64,000 bases of DNA from Fibrella aestuarina BUZ 2 (GCF_000331105.1 NC_020054.1:4990555-5054554), one strand, 5' to 3'; positions 23,667 to 32,179 are shown, numbered from the stretch's first letter. A program made the numbers and translations. The notes: generated by a model from the letters alone, not told the origin.

Positions 23667-24014
23667 TTAAGCTTGAGCGAGTGGAGATTGAGGTAACACG
23701 AGCCGATCGACGCGGCAATCCCGCCAGTCCTGCCGGCCCAGATCGTAATAGCGCAGCATGCAGTTTTTGTAATCGAAGGCGTTCTGGAGCGAGCCGAGGT
23801 CGTTGGGCGAAAACTCGGGAGCGTCCCCGTAGTAACCTACCGCAATCCGAATGTTGCCGTTTTCCTTCTGATAAGCGAAGGTCACGCCTTTGGTGATCAT
23901 ATCGAGATAAAGCCGGTGGGCGTATAGCGCCTTCTCGATCGCTACGGCATCAGCTACTCCCCGGCGTCGGAGCGTAGTGGCCATTTGAAGAATGATACGT
24001 TTCATGTTCTGCAT
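23667..24014 (-). CDS. SH3-like (WYL_2/DUF2693-type) protein
   Basis: 115 aa from MQNMKRIILQMATTL; the Met three residues later is an alternative. The C-terminal half, VTFAYQKENGNIRIAVGYYG ... YYDLGRQDWRDCRVDRL, fits the small Sm/SH3-like family (WYL_2, DUF2693) that is frequent in Bacteroidota phages and conjugative elements. Function unknown. It is the first gene of the leftward run and faces the ParB-domain gene across a 140-nt control region. Confidence 0.6.
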   Translation of the reverse strand: MQNMKRIILQMATTLRRRGVADAVAIEKALYAHRLYLDMITKGVTFAYQKENGNIRIAVGYYGDAPEFSPNDLGSLQNAFDYKNCMLRYYDLGRQDWRDCRVDRLVLPQSPLAQA

Positions 24015-24036
24015 ATTGATTTGATGTATAAAAGTA

Positions 24037-24102
24037 CTCTTAAGAGCTATTATTTGCAAACATGATAGCAATTATTTGCATAAAAATTTCACAACCGGTT
24101 GT
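24037..24102. promoter_or_regulatory. divergent control region with several palindromes
   Basis: Between the leftward run and the ParB/glycosyltransferase pair stand CTCTTAAGAG (24037-24046, core of the 11137 site), TGATAGCAAT (24063-24072), the direct repeat TATTTGCA (24051 and 24073) and the perfect palindrome ACAACCGGTTGT (24091-24102). They look like regulator sites controlling both directions. Confidence 0.5.
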
Positions 24103-24155
24103 TGATACTCAGATTTTTCGTTCCTTCGCGGCCATCCGACTACTTATATATATTT

Positions 24156-25289
24156 ATGCATAAACATAATGAAGTACCTGCGCCGGCAGCGATCCGAATC
24201 GGGACGCTGGATGAGCTACGCCGCGACGAACGAAATGCCAACCGAGGTACGGCGCTGGGTGATGAACTGCTGGAAAAGTCGATCGACGAACTGGGCATCG
24301 GGCGGGGCGTCGTTGCGGCCGCGGACGGCACGCTGATCGGCGGCAACCACGTCACCGAGAAACTGCGCCAGAAAGGGGTCGAGCGGGTCGTATTCGTGCC
24401 GACCGATGGGAAGACGCTGGTTGTGACCCAGCGGATGGATATTCAGCCCGGTACGAAGGCGTTTCACGAACTGGCTTTGGCCGACAACCAGGTCGCGCAG
24501 GTCAACCTCAATTTTGACGTCGACGTGGTTGGTCAGCTCGAGGCCGACTTCGATCTTAATCTCGATGACTGGGGCATGGATTTTGACTCGCCCGCCCAGC
24601 AGCTGATGGCGCTGGAAAAGGTGCGGATCGATTCGCTGCGCCCCCACCCCCAGAACTACAAAGAACACCCGGCCGACCAGATCGAGCATCTGATCCAGTC
24701 GGTGCGTCAGTTCGGGTTGTTCCGGAACGTGGTGATCTCGGCCGACAACTACATTCTCGTCGGGCACGGCCTGACGGTGGCCGTTGGTCAGATGGGGATC
24801 GGCTTTATTCCGGTGGTACGGCTGACGATCAACCATGATACTCCGCTGGCGTTGAAGCTACTGGTCGCCGATAACGAGATTGACCACCTCGGCGTGGTCG
24901 ACGATCGCAAGCTAAGTGAGATCCTCAAAAAGGTCCACGACGACGACACGCTGACCGGCACGGGCTACGATGCCCAGATGCTGGCCAACCTGGTCATGGT
25001 CACCCGCTCAAAGGACGAGATCAAGGATTTCAACCAGGCACTGGAGTGGGTCGGGCTACCCGAATTTACCCCGGTCGACAAGCCTGAATTTCGGCTCATC
25101 GTGCATTTCGACTCAGAGCAGGACCGGGCCGCTTTTGAGCAGCAGTACGGGGTGCCGATCCTGAAAAAGGAAACCAAGACCTGGAGTACGACTTATCCGT
25201 TCGTCGGCCGCGACGACCTCAAAAACGTCCGCTTCGAGAAAGAAAACCTGCTACATGGCAACCCTGACGATCTACCTATTGCTGCTTGA
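24156..25289 (+). CDS. tandem ParB-domain protein
   Basis: 377 aa from MHKHNEVPAPAA. Two ParB/Srx-like domains follow each other: residues 12-130 (LIGGNHVTEKL at 60-70) and 155-275 (RPHPQNYKEHP, then LVGHGLTVAV at 201-210). A C-terminal part has HFDSEQDRAAFEQQYG. Proteins of this kind often precede DNA methyltransferases and base-modification enzymes in phages. The domain may bind CTP or act as a nuclease; which is not shown. The second domain has GHG where many have GH(R/E)R, so its chemistry may differ. Three nt before the glycosyltransferase gene. Confidence 0.75.
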   Translation: MHKHNEVPAPAAIRIGTLDELRRDERNANRGTALGDELLEKSIDELGIGRGVVAAADGTLIGGNHVTEKLRQKGVERVVFVPTDGKTLVVTQRMDIQPGTKAFHELALADNQVAQVNLNFDVDVVGQLEADFDLNLDDWGMDFDSPAQQLMALEKVRIDSLRPHPQNYKEHPADQIEHLIQSVRQFGLFRNVVISADNYILVGHGLTVAVGQMGIGFIPVVRLTINHDTPLALKLLVADNEIDHLGVVDDRKLSEILKKVHDDDTLTGTGYDAQMLANLVMVTRSKDEIKDFNQALEWVGLPEFTPVDKPEFRLIVHFDSEQDRAAFEQQYGVPILKKETKTWSTTYPFVGRDDLKNVRFEKENLLHGNPDDLPIAA

Positions 25290-25292
25290 GCT

Positions 25293-26225
25293 ATGGCCCG
25301 TTATCCTGTTTATGTCATCTCGAAGGGGCGGTTTGAGAACTGCCTTACGGCGAAGTTCCTGCTGAAAGACCAGGTGCCCTTTGCGCTGGTGGTCGAGCCC
25401 CAGGAAGCCGAGGAGTACCGGCGGCGATACCCCGACGCCACGGTGCACGTCTTACCGTTCAGCAACCTGGGCCTCGGCTCGATTCCGGCCCGAAACTGGG
25501 TCTGGGAACACGCCCGATCCGAGGGGCATTTTCGCCACTGGATTCTCGACGATAACATGCGTGATGTCCAGCGCCTGTTTCGGGGGAAGCGAATCCGCTG
25601 CAACGCCGATATCGGCTTCTCGGTCATTGAAGACTTCACGGACCGTTACGAGAACATTGGTATCGCCGGCATGAACTATAAGATGTTCGTGACCAACCAC
25701 ACCCCGGTACCGTTCTTTCTAAACGTGCACGTCTACTCGTGCTTACTGATCCGTAACGATTTGCCCCACCGCTGGCGCGGCCGTTATAATGAAGACACCG
25801 ACCTGTGCCTCCAGGTGCTGGCCGATAAGTGGTGCACGGTCCTGTTCAACGCGTTCATGGTCGACAAGATGCGGACGATGACCAGCAAGGGCGGCAACAT
25901 GACCGAGTTGTATCAGGGTGATGGTCGGCTGCGAATGGCCCGGAGCCTGGAACGGGTCTGGCCGGGCGTGGTCAAGGTCGATCGGCGCTTTCAGCGGCCC
26001 CAGCACGTGGTTAAGGATAGCTGGAAAGGGTTCGACACGCCACTGATCCGGCGCACCGATATTGACTGGAACGCACTAGCCCCCGACGAATACGGGGCGC
26101 AGCTGATTGCGCTGGCCGAGGTGCAGAGTCCGTCGCTGCGGGCGCTGCTGGCCGAGGTGGCTCACGAAGCTAGGGATGCGCTTCCGGCATTAGTGTCCGA
26201 TATAGGGACAGCATTTCGTCCTTGA
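25293..26225 (+). CDS. TET-associated-type glycosyltransferase (TAGT)
   Basis: 310 aa. The N-terminus PVYVISKGRFENCLTAKFLL, then FALVVEPQEAEEYRRRYP, SIPARNWVWEHA and RHWILDDN (DDN at 86-88 as metal/nucleotide-sugar site) match the TAGT family, which is linked with TET/JBP oxygenases and glycosylated bases in phage DNA. The expected role is transfer of a sugar to a hydroxymethylated base. No TET/JBP gene is in the window, so the acceptor is unknown. The last 56 nt overlap the 3' end of the convergent repressor gene. Confidence 0.8.
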   Translation: MARYPVYVISKGRFENCLTAKFLLKDQVPFALVVEPQEAEEYRRRYPDATVHVLPFSNLGLGSIPARNWVWEHARSEGHFRHWILDDNMRDVQRLFRGKRIRCNADIGFSVIEDFTDRYENIGIAGMNYKMFVTNHTPVPFFLNVHVYSCLLIRNDLPHRWRGRYNEDTDLCLQVLADKWCTVLFNAFMVDKMRTMTSKGGNMTELYQGDGRLRMARSLERVWPGVVKVDRRFQRPQHVVKDSWKGFDTPLIRRTDIDWNALAPDEYGAQLIALAEVQSPSLRALLAEVAHEARDALPALVSDIGTAFRP

Positions 26226-26622
26226 GCCGGATTTCGTTCTGCAGGACCTTATTCTCGCTTTGCAAACTGAGCAGTTGTTGCTGGTGACGCGCTGCCGGGG
26301 CGTAGTTATACACGCTGCCATTCCCCTGGGCGCCGTGGTTCGTACCAGAATTGACAATGTTGATGCCGACGCGCACCAGCGGTTCCCCTTCGCCCCGCAG
26401 CAGGAAGTCGGCGTTGATCGTCGGGTACTGAAGCAACAACCATTCAATCAGCTCGATCGAAGGCTTCTGTTTTCCGCTTCGAATGTAGCTGATCGTCGGC
26501 TCAGCAATGTCGGCCAATTTGGCTACAGCGTAGCCACTCAGGCCTAATTGGTCCAACACGATCAAAAAACGCTGATTCAGCGCGGGCACGTCACTTTCCA
26601 TATTGTCAACGGCTGGATACAT
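26170..26622 (-). CDS. XRE-family HTH regulator with C-terminal coiled coil
   Basis: 150 aa from MYPAVDNMESDVP (alternative Met at 26601). Residues 15-80 form an XRE HTH (LGLSGYAVAKLADIAEPTISYIRSGKQKPS, recognition helix TISYIRSG) followed by the Bacteroidota-type YPTINADFLLRGEG. A coiled-coil region (QQQLLSLQSENKVLQNEIRLKDEML) closes the protein and should dimerise it. It probably represses the divergent gene and perhaps the element's early genes. A 20-bp palindrome stands in the control region. Confidence 0.8.
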   Translation of the reverse strand: MYPAVDNMESDVPALNQRFLIVLDQLGLSGYAVAKLADIAEPTISYIRSGKQKPSIELIEWLLLQYPTINADFLLRGEGEPLVRVGINIVNSGTNHGAQGNGSVYNYAPAARHQQQLLSLQSENKVLQNEIRLKDEMLSLYRTLMPEAHP

Positions 26623-26700
26623 GTGAATCCGTTCACCGATCTGCAAAGTAGGGGCGTAATTCCCGCTAGCGCAACCGTCTTTGTAAAATCGACGACTGGT

Positions 26701-26720
26701 ATATTTTACTTGTAATATAT
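26701..26720. promoter_or_regulatory. candidate repressor operator
   Basis: ATATTTTAC-TT-GTAATATAT, eight of nine arm positions complementary, in the divergent region between the XRE gene and the plus-strand gene at 26755. Confidence 0.5.
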
Positions 26721-26754
26721 ATGCTCTATTTTGCAAACACAAACTCGACACCCT

Positions 26755-27237
26755 ATGACGACGGAACCTACGCGATTTGCTACCAATTTGGCAACGCTTC
26801 GACTGTATCTCAACGACATTCTGTACCCAAAACTGTTAAATGAGCATATTGACGATAGCGTTCAGGCGACTGAAGCGACTTACTATTTGTCGCCTGTCAG
26901 CCGCGCCAAAGCGTTGCATAAAGAATTCGTTACGTTCATGGGGGAACATCAGAACGAATGGTACAATGCGTATCTGGCCGAATTATTTCGTTTCTTTGAC
27001 CTATGGGGCGAGAGCCGGGAAGTGGCTCTGCTGACGTTGCGCGATCCAATCATGCTCGAACGCCTGGAGCACTACGCTTATCTCAAACAGGTATTGATCG
27101 TCACAACGCCACCTGACGGACCTCGCCATCGTCCTGGGATGGTTGGCCAGCTCAACATACGGAAGCAACTTCTGTACGTCGACGGCTCCTGTTACGCCCT
27201 GACAGATAGCTGGAAAATTGATGACCTGACTGCTTAA
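26755..27237 (+). CDS. hypothetical protein (160 aa)
   Basis: Start chosen at MTTEPTRFATNLATLRLYL; a start 24 nt earlier is possible. A helical, acidic, soluble protein (LYPKLLNEHIDD..., ELFRFFDLWGES) ending in short strands. Not recognised. It is divergent from the XRE gene, the usual position of a gene under repressor control, and is followed by a strong terminator that may mark the right end of the island. Confidence 0.5.
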   Translation: MTTEPTRFATNLATLRLYLNDILYPKLLNEHIDDSVQATEATYYLSPVSRAKALHKEFVTFMGEHQNEWYNAYLAELFRFFDLWGESREVALLTLRDPIMLERLEHYAYLKQVLIVTTPPDGPRHRPGMVGQLNIRKQLLYVDGSCYALTDSWKIDDLTA

Positions 27238-27271
27238 ACCCATGTAAACAACCCCGATATCAACGCTTGCC

Positions 27272-27303
27272 AGCGCCCCAGTGGAGTATCCCTGGGGCGC
27301 TTT
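27272..27303 (+). terminator. intrinsic terminator
   Basis: The stem AGCGCCCCAG/CTGGGGCGCT with a 10-nt loop, followed by TTT, 34 nt after the previous stop. Confidence 0.75.
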
Positions 27304-27464
27304 CATTCCTCAAAAAGTTTCAGTACTGTTTCAGTGACACCGATGGCCCAAATTGATTATCAGCTAGTTATCGGGCAAATTATAATACATGCCCGGTTTT
27401 GCGAAAATTTCGGCCCGGTCGATTTCCCGAAACCTACCAGACAAAAACGTTGTCTTACCTGTAT

Positions 27465-28682
27465 ATGCACATACCCATAACCAGTCGTTGGCTACTTGCC
27501 GTACCGACTTGGCTGATAGTCAGTCAGCTAGCCGATGCAGCGCCGACCACCGACTATACTCACGGTACAACCCTTCCCTTCGATTCCATCGGCGTCGAAC
27601 GGCGCGAGGGGCGCCGGTTTGTCCTGCACCGCGTCGATCAGGGGCAAACCCTCTTCGCGGTTGCCCGCCGCTACCGCACAAGCGTCGAAGCCATCCTCGC
27701 GGCCAACCCCGACATCAGCACTGGTAGTGTTCGCTACGATCAGTTACTCCACGTACCGATGGGTGAATCGGTTCCCACGAAGAAAGAGCAGCGCGAGGCC
27801 GACAAAGCCGCGCGGAAGGATGCTAAAGACAAAGCTCGCCTGACCACCGAAACCGAGCGGACCATCGCCACCGATGTTGCCACCCAGCCAACCGCTCCAA
27901 AGCCCCGCCCACGGTCAGATGCCGGCGCGGGGAACGGCACGCACGTAGTCGAATCGGGCCAAACGCTCTATAGCCTGGCGGCACGTTACGGGGTGTCGAT
28001 GGCGAACCTGCGGCAGTGGAATAACCTGGGTGCCGATGGCATCCGGGTTGGCCAAACGTTGGTGGTCAGCGAAAAAGCCTACCAAGCCAAGACGGGCACG
28101 AAAGCAGCGTCGCGAAAGACCGAGTCGGCCGAGTTGTATACGCCGTCTACCAAGACGAAAACACCGGATCTTGCGCCACTCGATACCAAGCCGCTGATTA
28201 CGCCTGAGCCGCCCCTGGCACCTGGTAGCAAGCCTAAACCCAAGCCTAAACCTGCCACGACCGAAACCGCCGAGGCCGAAGAACGTACCCAGCCAACTCG
28301 CCGCGCCGAGCCCGTTGCTGAAACACGCCCCGCCCCGCCCAAAACCACGGAGCCCAGTTCTGATAACGAACCCGTAGCCGCAACGACCAAGGCCAAAGCG
28401 GGTGGATCGGTGCACATGCAGTCGGAGGTTGGCTTTGCCGATGTCATCGAGGGTGATAACCAGTCGAGCAAGTATTTGGCGCTGCACCGGTCGGCCCCGG
28501 TGGGTACGTTGGTGCAGGTCCGCAACGACATCAGCAACCAAAGTCTGTACGTGAAAGTAGTGGGGAAACTACCCGATACGGGCCTCAACGATCAGGTGCT
28601 GATTCGCCTCTCGAACCGGGCCTTCGAGAAACTTTCGCCCAATGGCCAGCGTTTTCGAGCCGAAGTGAGTTATGCGAAATAG
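27465..28682 (+). CDS. LysM and RlpA-like double-psi barrel protein
   Basis: 405 aa starting at MHIPITSRWLLAVPTW with a signal peptide (cleavage near residue 25). Two LysM domains (about 54-98 and 159-202) bind peptidoglycan. A Pro/Lys/Thr-rich linker leads to a C-terminal double-psi beta barrel (about 313-405, RlpA/DPBB type). It should act in the periplasm on the cell wall. An earlier in-frame Met would place 22 extra residues before the signal peptide and is unlikely. First clear chromosomal gene after the island. Confidence 0.88.
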   Translation: MHIPITSRWLLAVPTWLIVSQLADAAPTTDYTHGTTLPFDSIGVERREGRRFVLHRVDQGQTLFAVARRYRTSVEAILAANPDISTGSVRYDQLLHVPMGESVPTKKEQREADKAARKDAKDKARLTTETERTIATDVATQPTAPKPRPRSDAGAGNGTHVVESGQTLYSLAARYGVSMANLRQWNNLGADGIRVGQTLVVSEKAYQAKTGTKAASRKTESAELYTPSTKTKTPDLAPLDTKPLITPEPPLAPGSKPKPKPKPATTETAEAEERTQPTRRAEPVAETRPAPPKTTEPSSDNEPVAATTKAKAGGSVHMQSEVGFADVIEGDNQSSKYLALHRSAPVGTLVQVRNDISNQSLYVKVVGKLPDTGLNDQVLIRLSNRAFEKLSPNGQRFRAEVSYAK

Positions 28683-28777
28683 TCATTAGCTACGCGTCAT
28701 TCATAGTCATTTGTGGTCATTCATTGTCATTCGTCGCTTTTTACAATGAATGACTAGCAATGACCACAAATGACTAA
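28683..28777. repeat. GTCATT repeat with long inverted repeat
   Basis: GTCATT occurs five times in 28683-28735. The segment 28705-28722 is the exact reverse complement of 28760-28777 (18 bp), and CATTCATTGT (28719-28728) of 28744-28753, so the RNA can form nested stems. It fills the gap between two plus-strand genes. Confidence 0.75.
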
Positions 28778-28783
28778 ACACTT

Positions 28784-28996
28784 ATGGAATCGAAAGAAGA
28801 ACGAGTAGCCCGTCGGCATAGAGAGCGCGACGAGAAAATGCGGGCGTCAGTAGGCTTCAAGACGTTCAACGTGCTGTTTATTCTGGCCTATCCGTTCATT
28901 GCCGTTTTCACCTTCGTGATGTCAACGTTGCTCGCCATTCTGTCGGGCATTTCACGGGCCAGCGCTTGGGTCGCCAGCGGCGGAAAGAGTAAATAA
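28784..28996 (+). CDS. small single-pass membrane protein (70 aa)
   Basis: A charged N-terminus (ESKEERVARRHRERDEKMR) is followed by a hydrophobic span of about 30 residues (FNVLFILAYPFIAVFTFVMSTLLAILSG) that is long enough for one, or two short, membrane helices, and a basic tail. Function unknown. It ends just before a 23-bp perfect inverted repeat. Confidence 0.6.
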   Translation: MESKEERVARRHRERDEKMRASVGFKTFNVLFILAYPFIAVFTFVMSTLLAILSGISRASAWVASGGKSK

Positions 28997-29006
28997 AGGG
29001 TAATAA

Positions 29007-29062
29007 TCAAGGGGTCGGGCGTGGTCGATGCAATGTTGTATCGACCACGCCCGACCCCTTGA
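29007..29062. repeat. perfect 23-bp inverted repeat (shared terminator?)
   Basis: The arms 29007-29029 and 29040-29062 are exact complements around a 10-nt loop, between convergent genes. No strong T-run follows, so it is either a Rho-independent-like end for both genes or a repeat element. Confidence 0.75.
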
Positions 29063-29086
29063 CTGTTCTATTGACTATTCAGTCCC

Positions 29087-29677
29087 CTACGCTTCTACGG
29101 GCGTCTGCCAGCGTTGGGCAACGGCCAGCGTGTACTGGACAAAGGCGCGGGCCGTGCGGTCATAAACGTCGCTACCAATAAACTGCCCGTCGGCATCGAG
29201 ATTCTTATCCGTCTCGTGCGATTCGTAGAGCTTTGGCGACACAATCGAATAGCTGTTGGTAAAGCTGATGACCTTGTTCACGACCGTCATCATATCGAGT
29301 GCCGGCTGGCGCCCGCCCCGCCCGTTCGACGTACCGGCCGTAGCGAATACTTTTCCGTCAAACAACTGCTTGAAGGCGGGCGTACCCAGCAGATGGAATG
29401 TGTTAACGATCTGAGGGGTGGCCGTCCAGTTGTATTCGGGTGAGGTCAGAAAGATCAGGTCGGCGCTACCCCAGGCAGCAACGAGCTCCTGCTGAAAGGG
29501 CGTGAGGGTGTCGGGGCTAAGCCAGGCCGACCCAACGAGCGGCAGATCATAGTGCGCGAAGTCGATCAGCGACACCTCATGCTCGCCGCTTTCCTGCAAC
29601 ACGTTCTGGATAAATTTCGAAAAACGGAGTGTATTACTGTTGGCGCGGGGAGAGCCCGACAAAATAGTAATTTTCAT
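29087..29677 (-). CDS. NADPH-dependent FMN reductase
   Basis: 196 aa. It has the flavodoxin-like FMN site ILSGSPRANSNT (5-16) and SPEYNWTATPQIVN (about 79-92), the typical signatures of the NADPH_dep_FMN_red family. It reduces quinones, azo compounds or flavins in the cytosol. It sits convergent to the small membrane protein and divergent from the SDR gene, with no sign of an operon. Confidence 0.9.
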   Translation of the reverse strand: MKITILSGSPRANSNTLRFSKFIQNVLQESGEHEVSLIDFAHYDLPLVGSAWLSPDTLTPFQQELVAAWGSADLIFLTSPEYNWTATPQIVNTFHLLGTPAFKQLFDGKVFATAGTSNGRGGRQPALDMMTVVNKVISFTNSYSIVSPKLYESHETDKNLDADGQFIGSDVYDRTARAFVQYTLAVAQRWQTPVEA

Positions 29678-29819
29678 GGATCAGTATTGTTTCATAGGCA
29701 GTTAGCGGCAGCAATGGCGCAACGAAGGCCGCGGCCCGGTGCCTAACGGCTCTTCCTGTGAAACCACAAGGTTAAGCAGATAGTTTACCCCGCATACCTC
29801 AGCAAACTACCTACTTTTT

Positions 29820-30662
29820 ATGACGACGAATCGCCTTTGCGTAATCACCGGTGCCAATTCGGGAATTGGTAAAATCACGGCACAGGAGTTGGCCCGGAAA
29901 GGCTTCGATATTGTCATGCTCTGCCGCAACCTCGACAAAGCACGACCCGTTCAGCAGGCCATTCAGGCCGCAAACCCAACCGTCACCATCGACCTGATCC
30001 AGTGCGATGTGGCCAGTATGGCCTCGGTGCGGGCGGCAGCCGCTCAGGTTCAGGACCGCTACGATCACATCGACGTGCTGGTTAACAACGCCGGGTTGTA
30101 CATCACCAACGAGCAATACTCACCCGATGGCTACGAACTGACCTTCGCCACCAACCACCTCGGCGCGTTTCTGCTGACCAACCTGCTGCTCGATCTGCTG
30201 CGGAAAGGGCAGGATGCCCGCGTGGTGACGGTATCGTCGGAAGCGCACCGATTAGCCGGTACGTTTCGGCTCGATGAACTGGCCCGGCCCACCTCCTACG
30301 GCGCCATGAAGGCCTACGGCAAATCGAAGCTGTGCAATATTCTGTTCGCCAAAGAACTAGCCGACCGCCTCATGGACGACGGCATCACCTCGAACAGCTT
30401 ACATCCCGGCACCGTAAGCACCAATTTCGCGGCCGATTCGGGGGCGGTCTTTGGCGCCATTCTCAGCCTGGCGCGGCCGTTTCTGAAAACGCCGGAGCAA
30501 GGGGCCGCTACCTCCATTTTTCTGGCTGCCTCGCCCCAGGTCGAACACGTTACGGGCCTGTATTTCGACGATAGCAAGCCAAAAACGCCGACCAAAGACG
30601 CCCAGAATAACTTCTACGCCAAACGCCTCTGGGAGCTCAGCACTGAGCTGGTGGGCCTGTAA
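29820..30662 (+). CDS. short-chain dehydrogenase/reductase (retinol dehydrogenase-like)
   Basis: 280 aa. Complete SDR pattern: TGANSGIG (9-16), NNAG (about 90-93), the catalytic serine near VTVSSEAHR and YGKSK (about 164-168). The overall layout resembles retinol dehydrogenase-like SDRs with NADP(H) preference. The substrate cannot be told from the sequence. Confidence 0.9.
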   Translation: MTTNRLCVITGANSGIGKITAQELARKGFDIVMLCRNLDKARPVQQAIQAANPTVTIDLIQCDVASMASVRAAAAQVQDRYDHIDVLVNNAGLYITNEQYSPDGYELTFATNHLGAFLLTNLLLDLLRKGQDARVVTVSSEAHRLAGTFRLDELARPTSYGAMKAYGKSKLCNILFAKELADRLMDDGITSNSLHPGTVSTNFAADSGAVFGAILSLARPFLKTPEQGAATSIFLAASPQVEHVTGLYFDDSKPKTPTKDAQNNFYAKRLWELSTELVGL

Positions 30663-30895
30663 ACCACCGGTCAAGAGCAGTTGCCCAGCGAGTTTGTAAC
30701 GTCTGTGGCTAGGTAATGCATAGCTAGGTACGTTGCCCAAACGGTGTGGTCGACGTACCCGTCAATTAGTCGAACTGGGCTGTTTGGCCCGCCTGGGACC
30801 GTTCCAAACGCCCCAAAGGGTGCCAAACAGCCCATTTTCGAGCAGTGGGGTGTGCTGTGTTTTTATGTTTGGCTCCATAAAACGCAACACGCCCC

Positions 30896-32179
30896 ATGAA
30901 AAATATCCACCGTTTAGTGTGCCTGCTGACCTTCGGCTGGCTGGTTGCTCACCACACCATCGCCCAGGATTTTCAAACGTACCTGAGCAAGCACGCCACA
31001 GCCTACCAACCCGGCCAACCCGGCAGCTATAGTGTATTCGATTCGGCCTTCTACCAGAACGACGTCTTTCTGCTGGGTGAAGTGCACGGATACGCGGCTC
31101 CCCAAACGATCGACCTCGACCTGCTGAAGCACCTGAATCAGCGCGTCGGTCTTCGGTATTACCTAGCCGAAATGGATTTCGCTCAGGCTACGCTGGTCAA
31201 CGACTACTTGCAGACGGGCGATACCACGCGGCTCGATTCGCTGTTTCGGGGTTTCCGGCGGCAAACCATTGCCGGTACGTCGCAATGGGGGAATCAGGAG
31301 TTTTACGCCAAGCTGTTGGCCATCCGGGCGTATAACCAAACCCGCCCCGACAACCTCCGGATCCGGTTTCTCGGCGTCGACTGGTTTCAGCCCCGGGCTA
31401 CCATTGCCCGCTCGCTCCTGAAACACATCCTGCAAACAAAAACAAAGTCGATTACCGGGCTTCCGCTCCTCGACAGCCTGCGGTTGGTGGTGCTGGCCGA
31501 CAGTTTCAACCTGCTGAAAGCGCAGCCCTTTACCAAACGAATCAGAGCCGACATGGCCGCCAACAAAGCGATATACCAGCAACTATTGGGCGATCAACGG
31601 CTGCCGTTTCAGTTCTTCTTTGAGCTGTTGAACTGCGCCGACGACAAGCTGACCCGCGACGAGGTAGCCCTGCGCATGACGCAATGTATGGTCGATGAAA
31701 TGGGGCTTCAACGCGAAAAACTGTATGGCCTTTGGGGCTACACCCACATCCTGCAGGCTGGCACGGGTAAGCAGCCAACGTTGTCGGGCCTGCTGACCAA
31801 ATCGGGGCGGCGGGTAGTTACGATGGCTACGTTTTTCAAAGACAGCGATATGCTCATTCACTGCAAGCACCTGCCGTTTTTCCTGCGTACGGGGAAGGGG
31901 CCGTTCTGCCATACCAAAAGCCTGAACGCGGACGGGAAGGTGTTTAAAATCGACAAATTCGATGATGTCGAGACACTTAGTGCGGCTAATTCGCTAACGC
32001 TGTTCCGGCTCGATGCCCCCGATTCGCCCTATCGGCAAACGCTTCGGTTAATTAAAGTGGGTGGGCTGACGGGCACCAAAATCGCCCCCTACGAATTGGC
32101 CCCAACCGTAACGACCGACTATTTCCAGTACGTTTTTGTAGTCAGGGACTCACCGCCCGTTACTGTCTGGGGAAACTAG
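30896..32179 (+). CDS. secreted EreA/ChaN-like (TIKI/haem-uptake superfamily) protein
   Basis: 427 aa with a signal peptide (KNIHRLVCLLTFGWLVAHHTIAQ). FLLGEVHGYAAPQ (about 53-65) is the hallmark of the superfamily that includes erythromycin esterases, ChaN and TIKI peptidases. Later FLGVDWFQP and KLYGLWGYTHILQ fit the same fold. It could be a hydrolase or haem-binding protein; resistance should not be assumed. A 13-bp hairpin follows the stop. Confidence 0.65.
   Translation: MKNIHRLVCLLTFGWLVAHHTIAQDFQTYLSKHATAYQPGQPGSYSVFDSAFYQNDVFLLGEVHGYAAPQTIDLDLLKHLNQRVGLRYYLAEMDFAQATLVNDYLQTGDTTRLDSLFRGFRRQTIAGTSQWGNQEFYAKLLAIRAYNQTRPDNLRIRFLGVDWFQPRATIARSLLKHILQTKTKSITGLPLLDSLRLVVLADSFNLLKAQPFTKRIRADMAANKAIYQQLLGDQRLPFQFFFELLNCADDKLTRDEVALRMTQCMVDEMGLQREKLYGLWGYTHILQAGTGKQPTLSGLLTKSGRRVVTMATFFKDSDMLIHCKHLPFFLRTGKGPFCHTKSLNADGKVFKIDKFDDVETLSAANSLTLFRLDAPDSPYRQTLRLIKVGGLTGTKIAPYELAPTVTTDYFQYVFVVRDSPPVTVWGN

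Larger units (their letters stand above)
818..27301. mobile_element. candidate phage-like or ICE-like accessory island
   Basis: This block carries a ten-gene tRNA array, umuDC, a second DnaN clamp, HU, a Rad52/Sak-type annealing protein, two DNA methyltransferases, a TAGT-type glycosyltransferase, several ParB-like proteins, an XRE repressor and many short unknown genes with overlapping stops and starts. That composition is typical of large temperate phages or integrative elements. The 7-mer ACGTACC/GGTACGT is also much rarer here than in the rest of the window. No integrase, structural gene or direct-repeat att site was found, so the limits given are the outermost element-like features rather than proven ends. 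The element may continue left of position 1. Confidence 0.6.

Noticed and set aside
7157..26225. TET/JBP dioxygenase among the unknown genes
   Set aside because: No HxD...H...R pattern in a suitable double-stranded beta-helix context was found in any product.
818..27301. Search for integrase, transposase, terminase, capsid or att repeats
   Set aside because: None recognised, so the island is not called a complete prophage.
27915..28541. 208-codon minus-strand frame inside the LysM gene
   Set aside because: Shadow of the Pro/Lys/Thr-rich linker; no independent signal.
30896..32179. Calling the EreA/ChaN-like protein a macrolide-resistance esterase
   Set aside because: Only the superfamily motif GEVHG is shared; the family includes haem-uptake and peptidase members.
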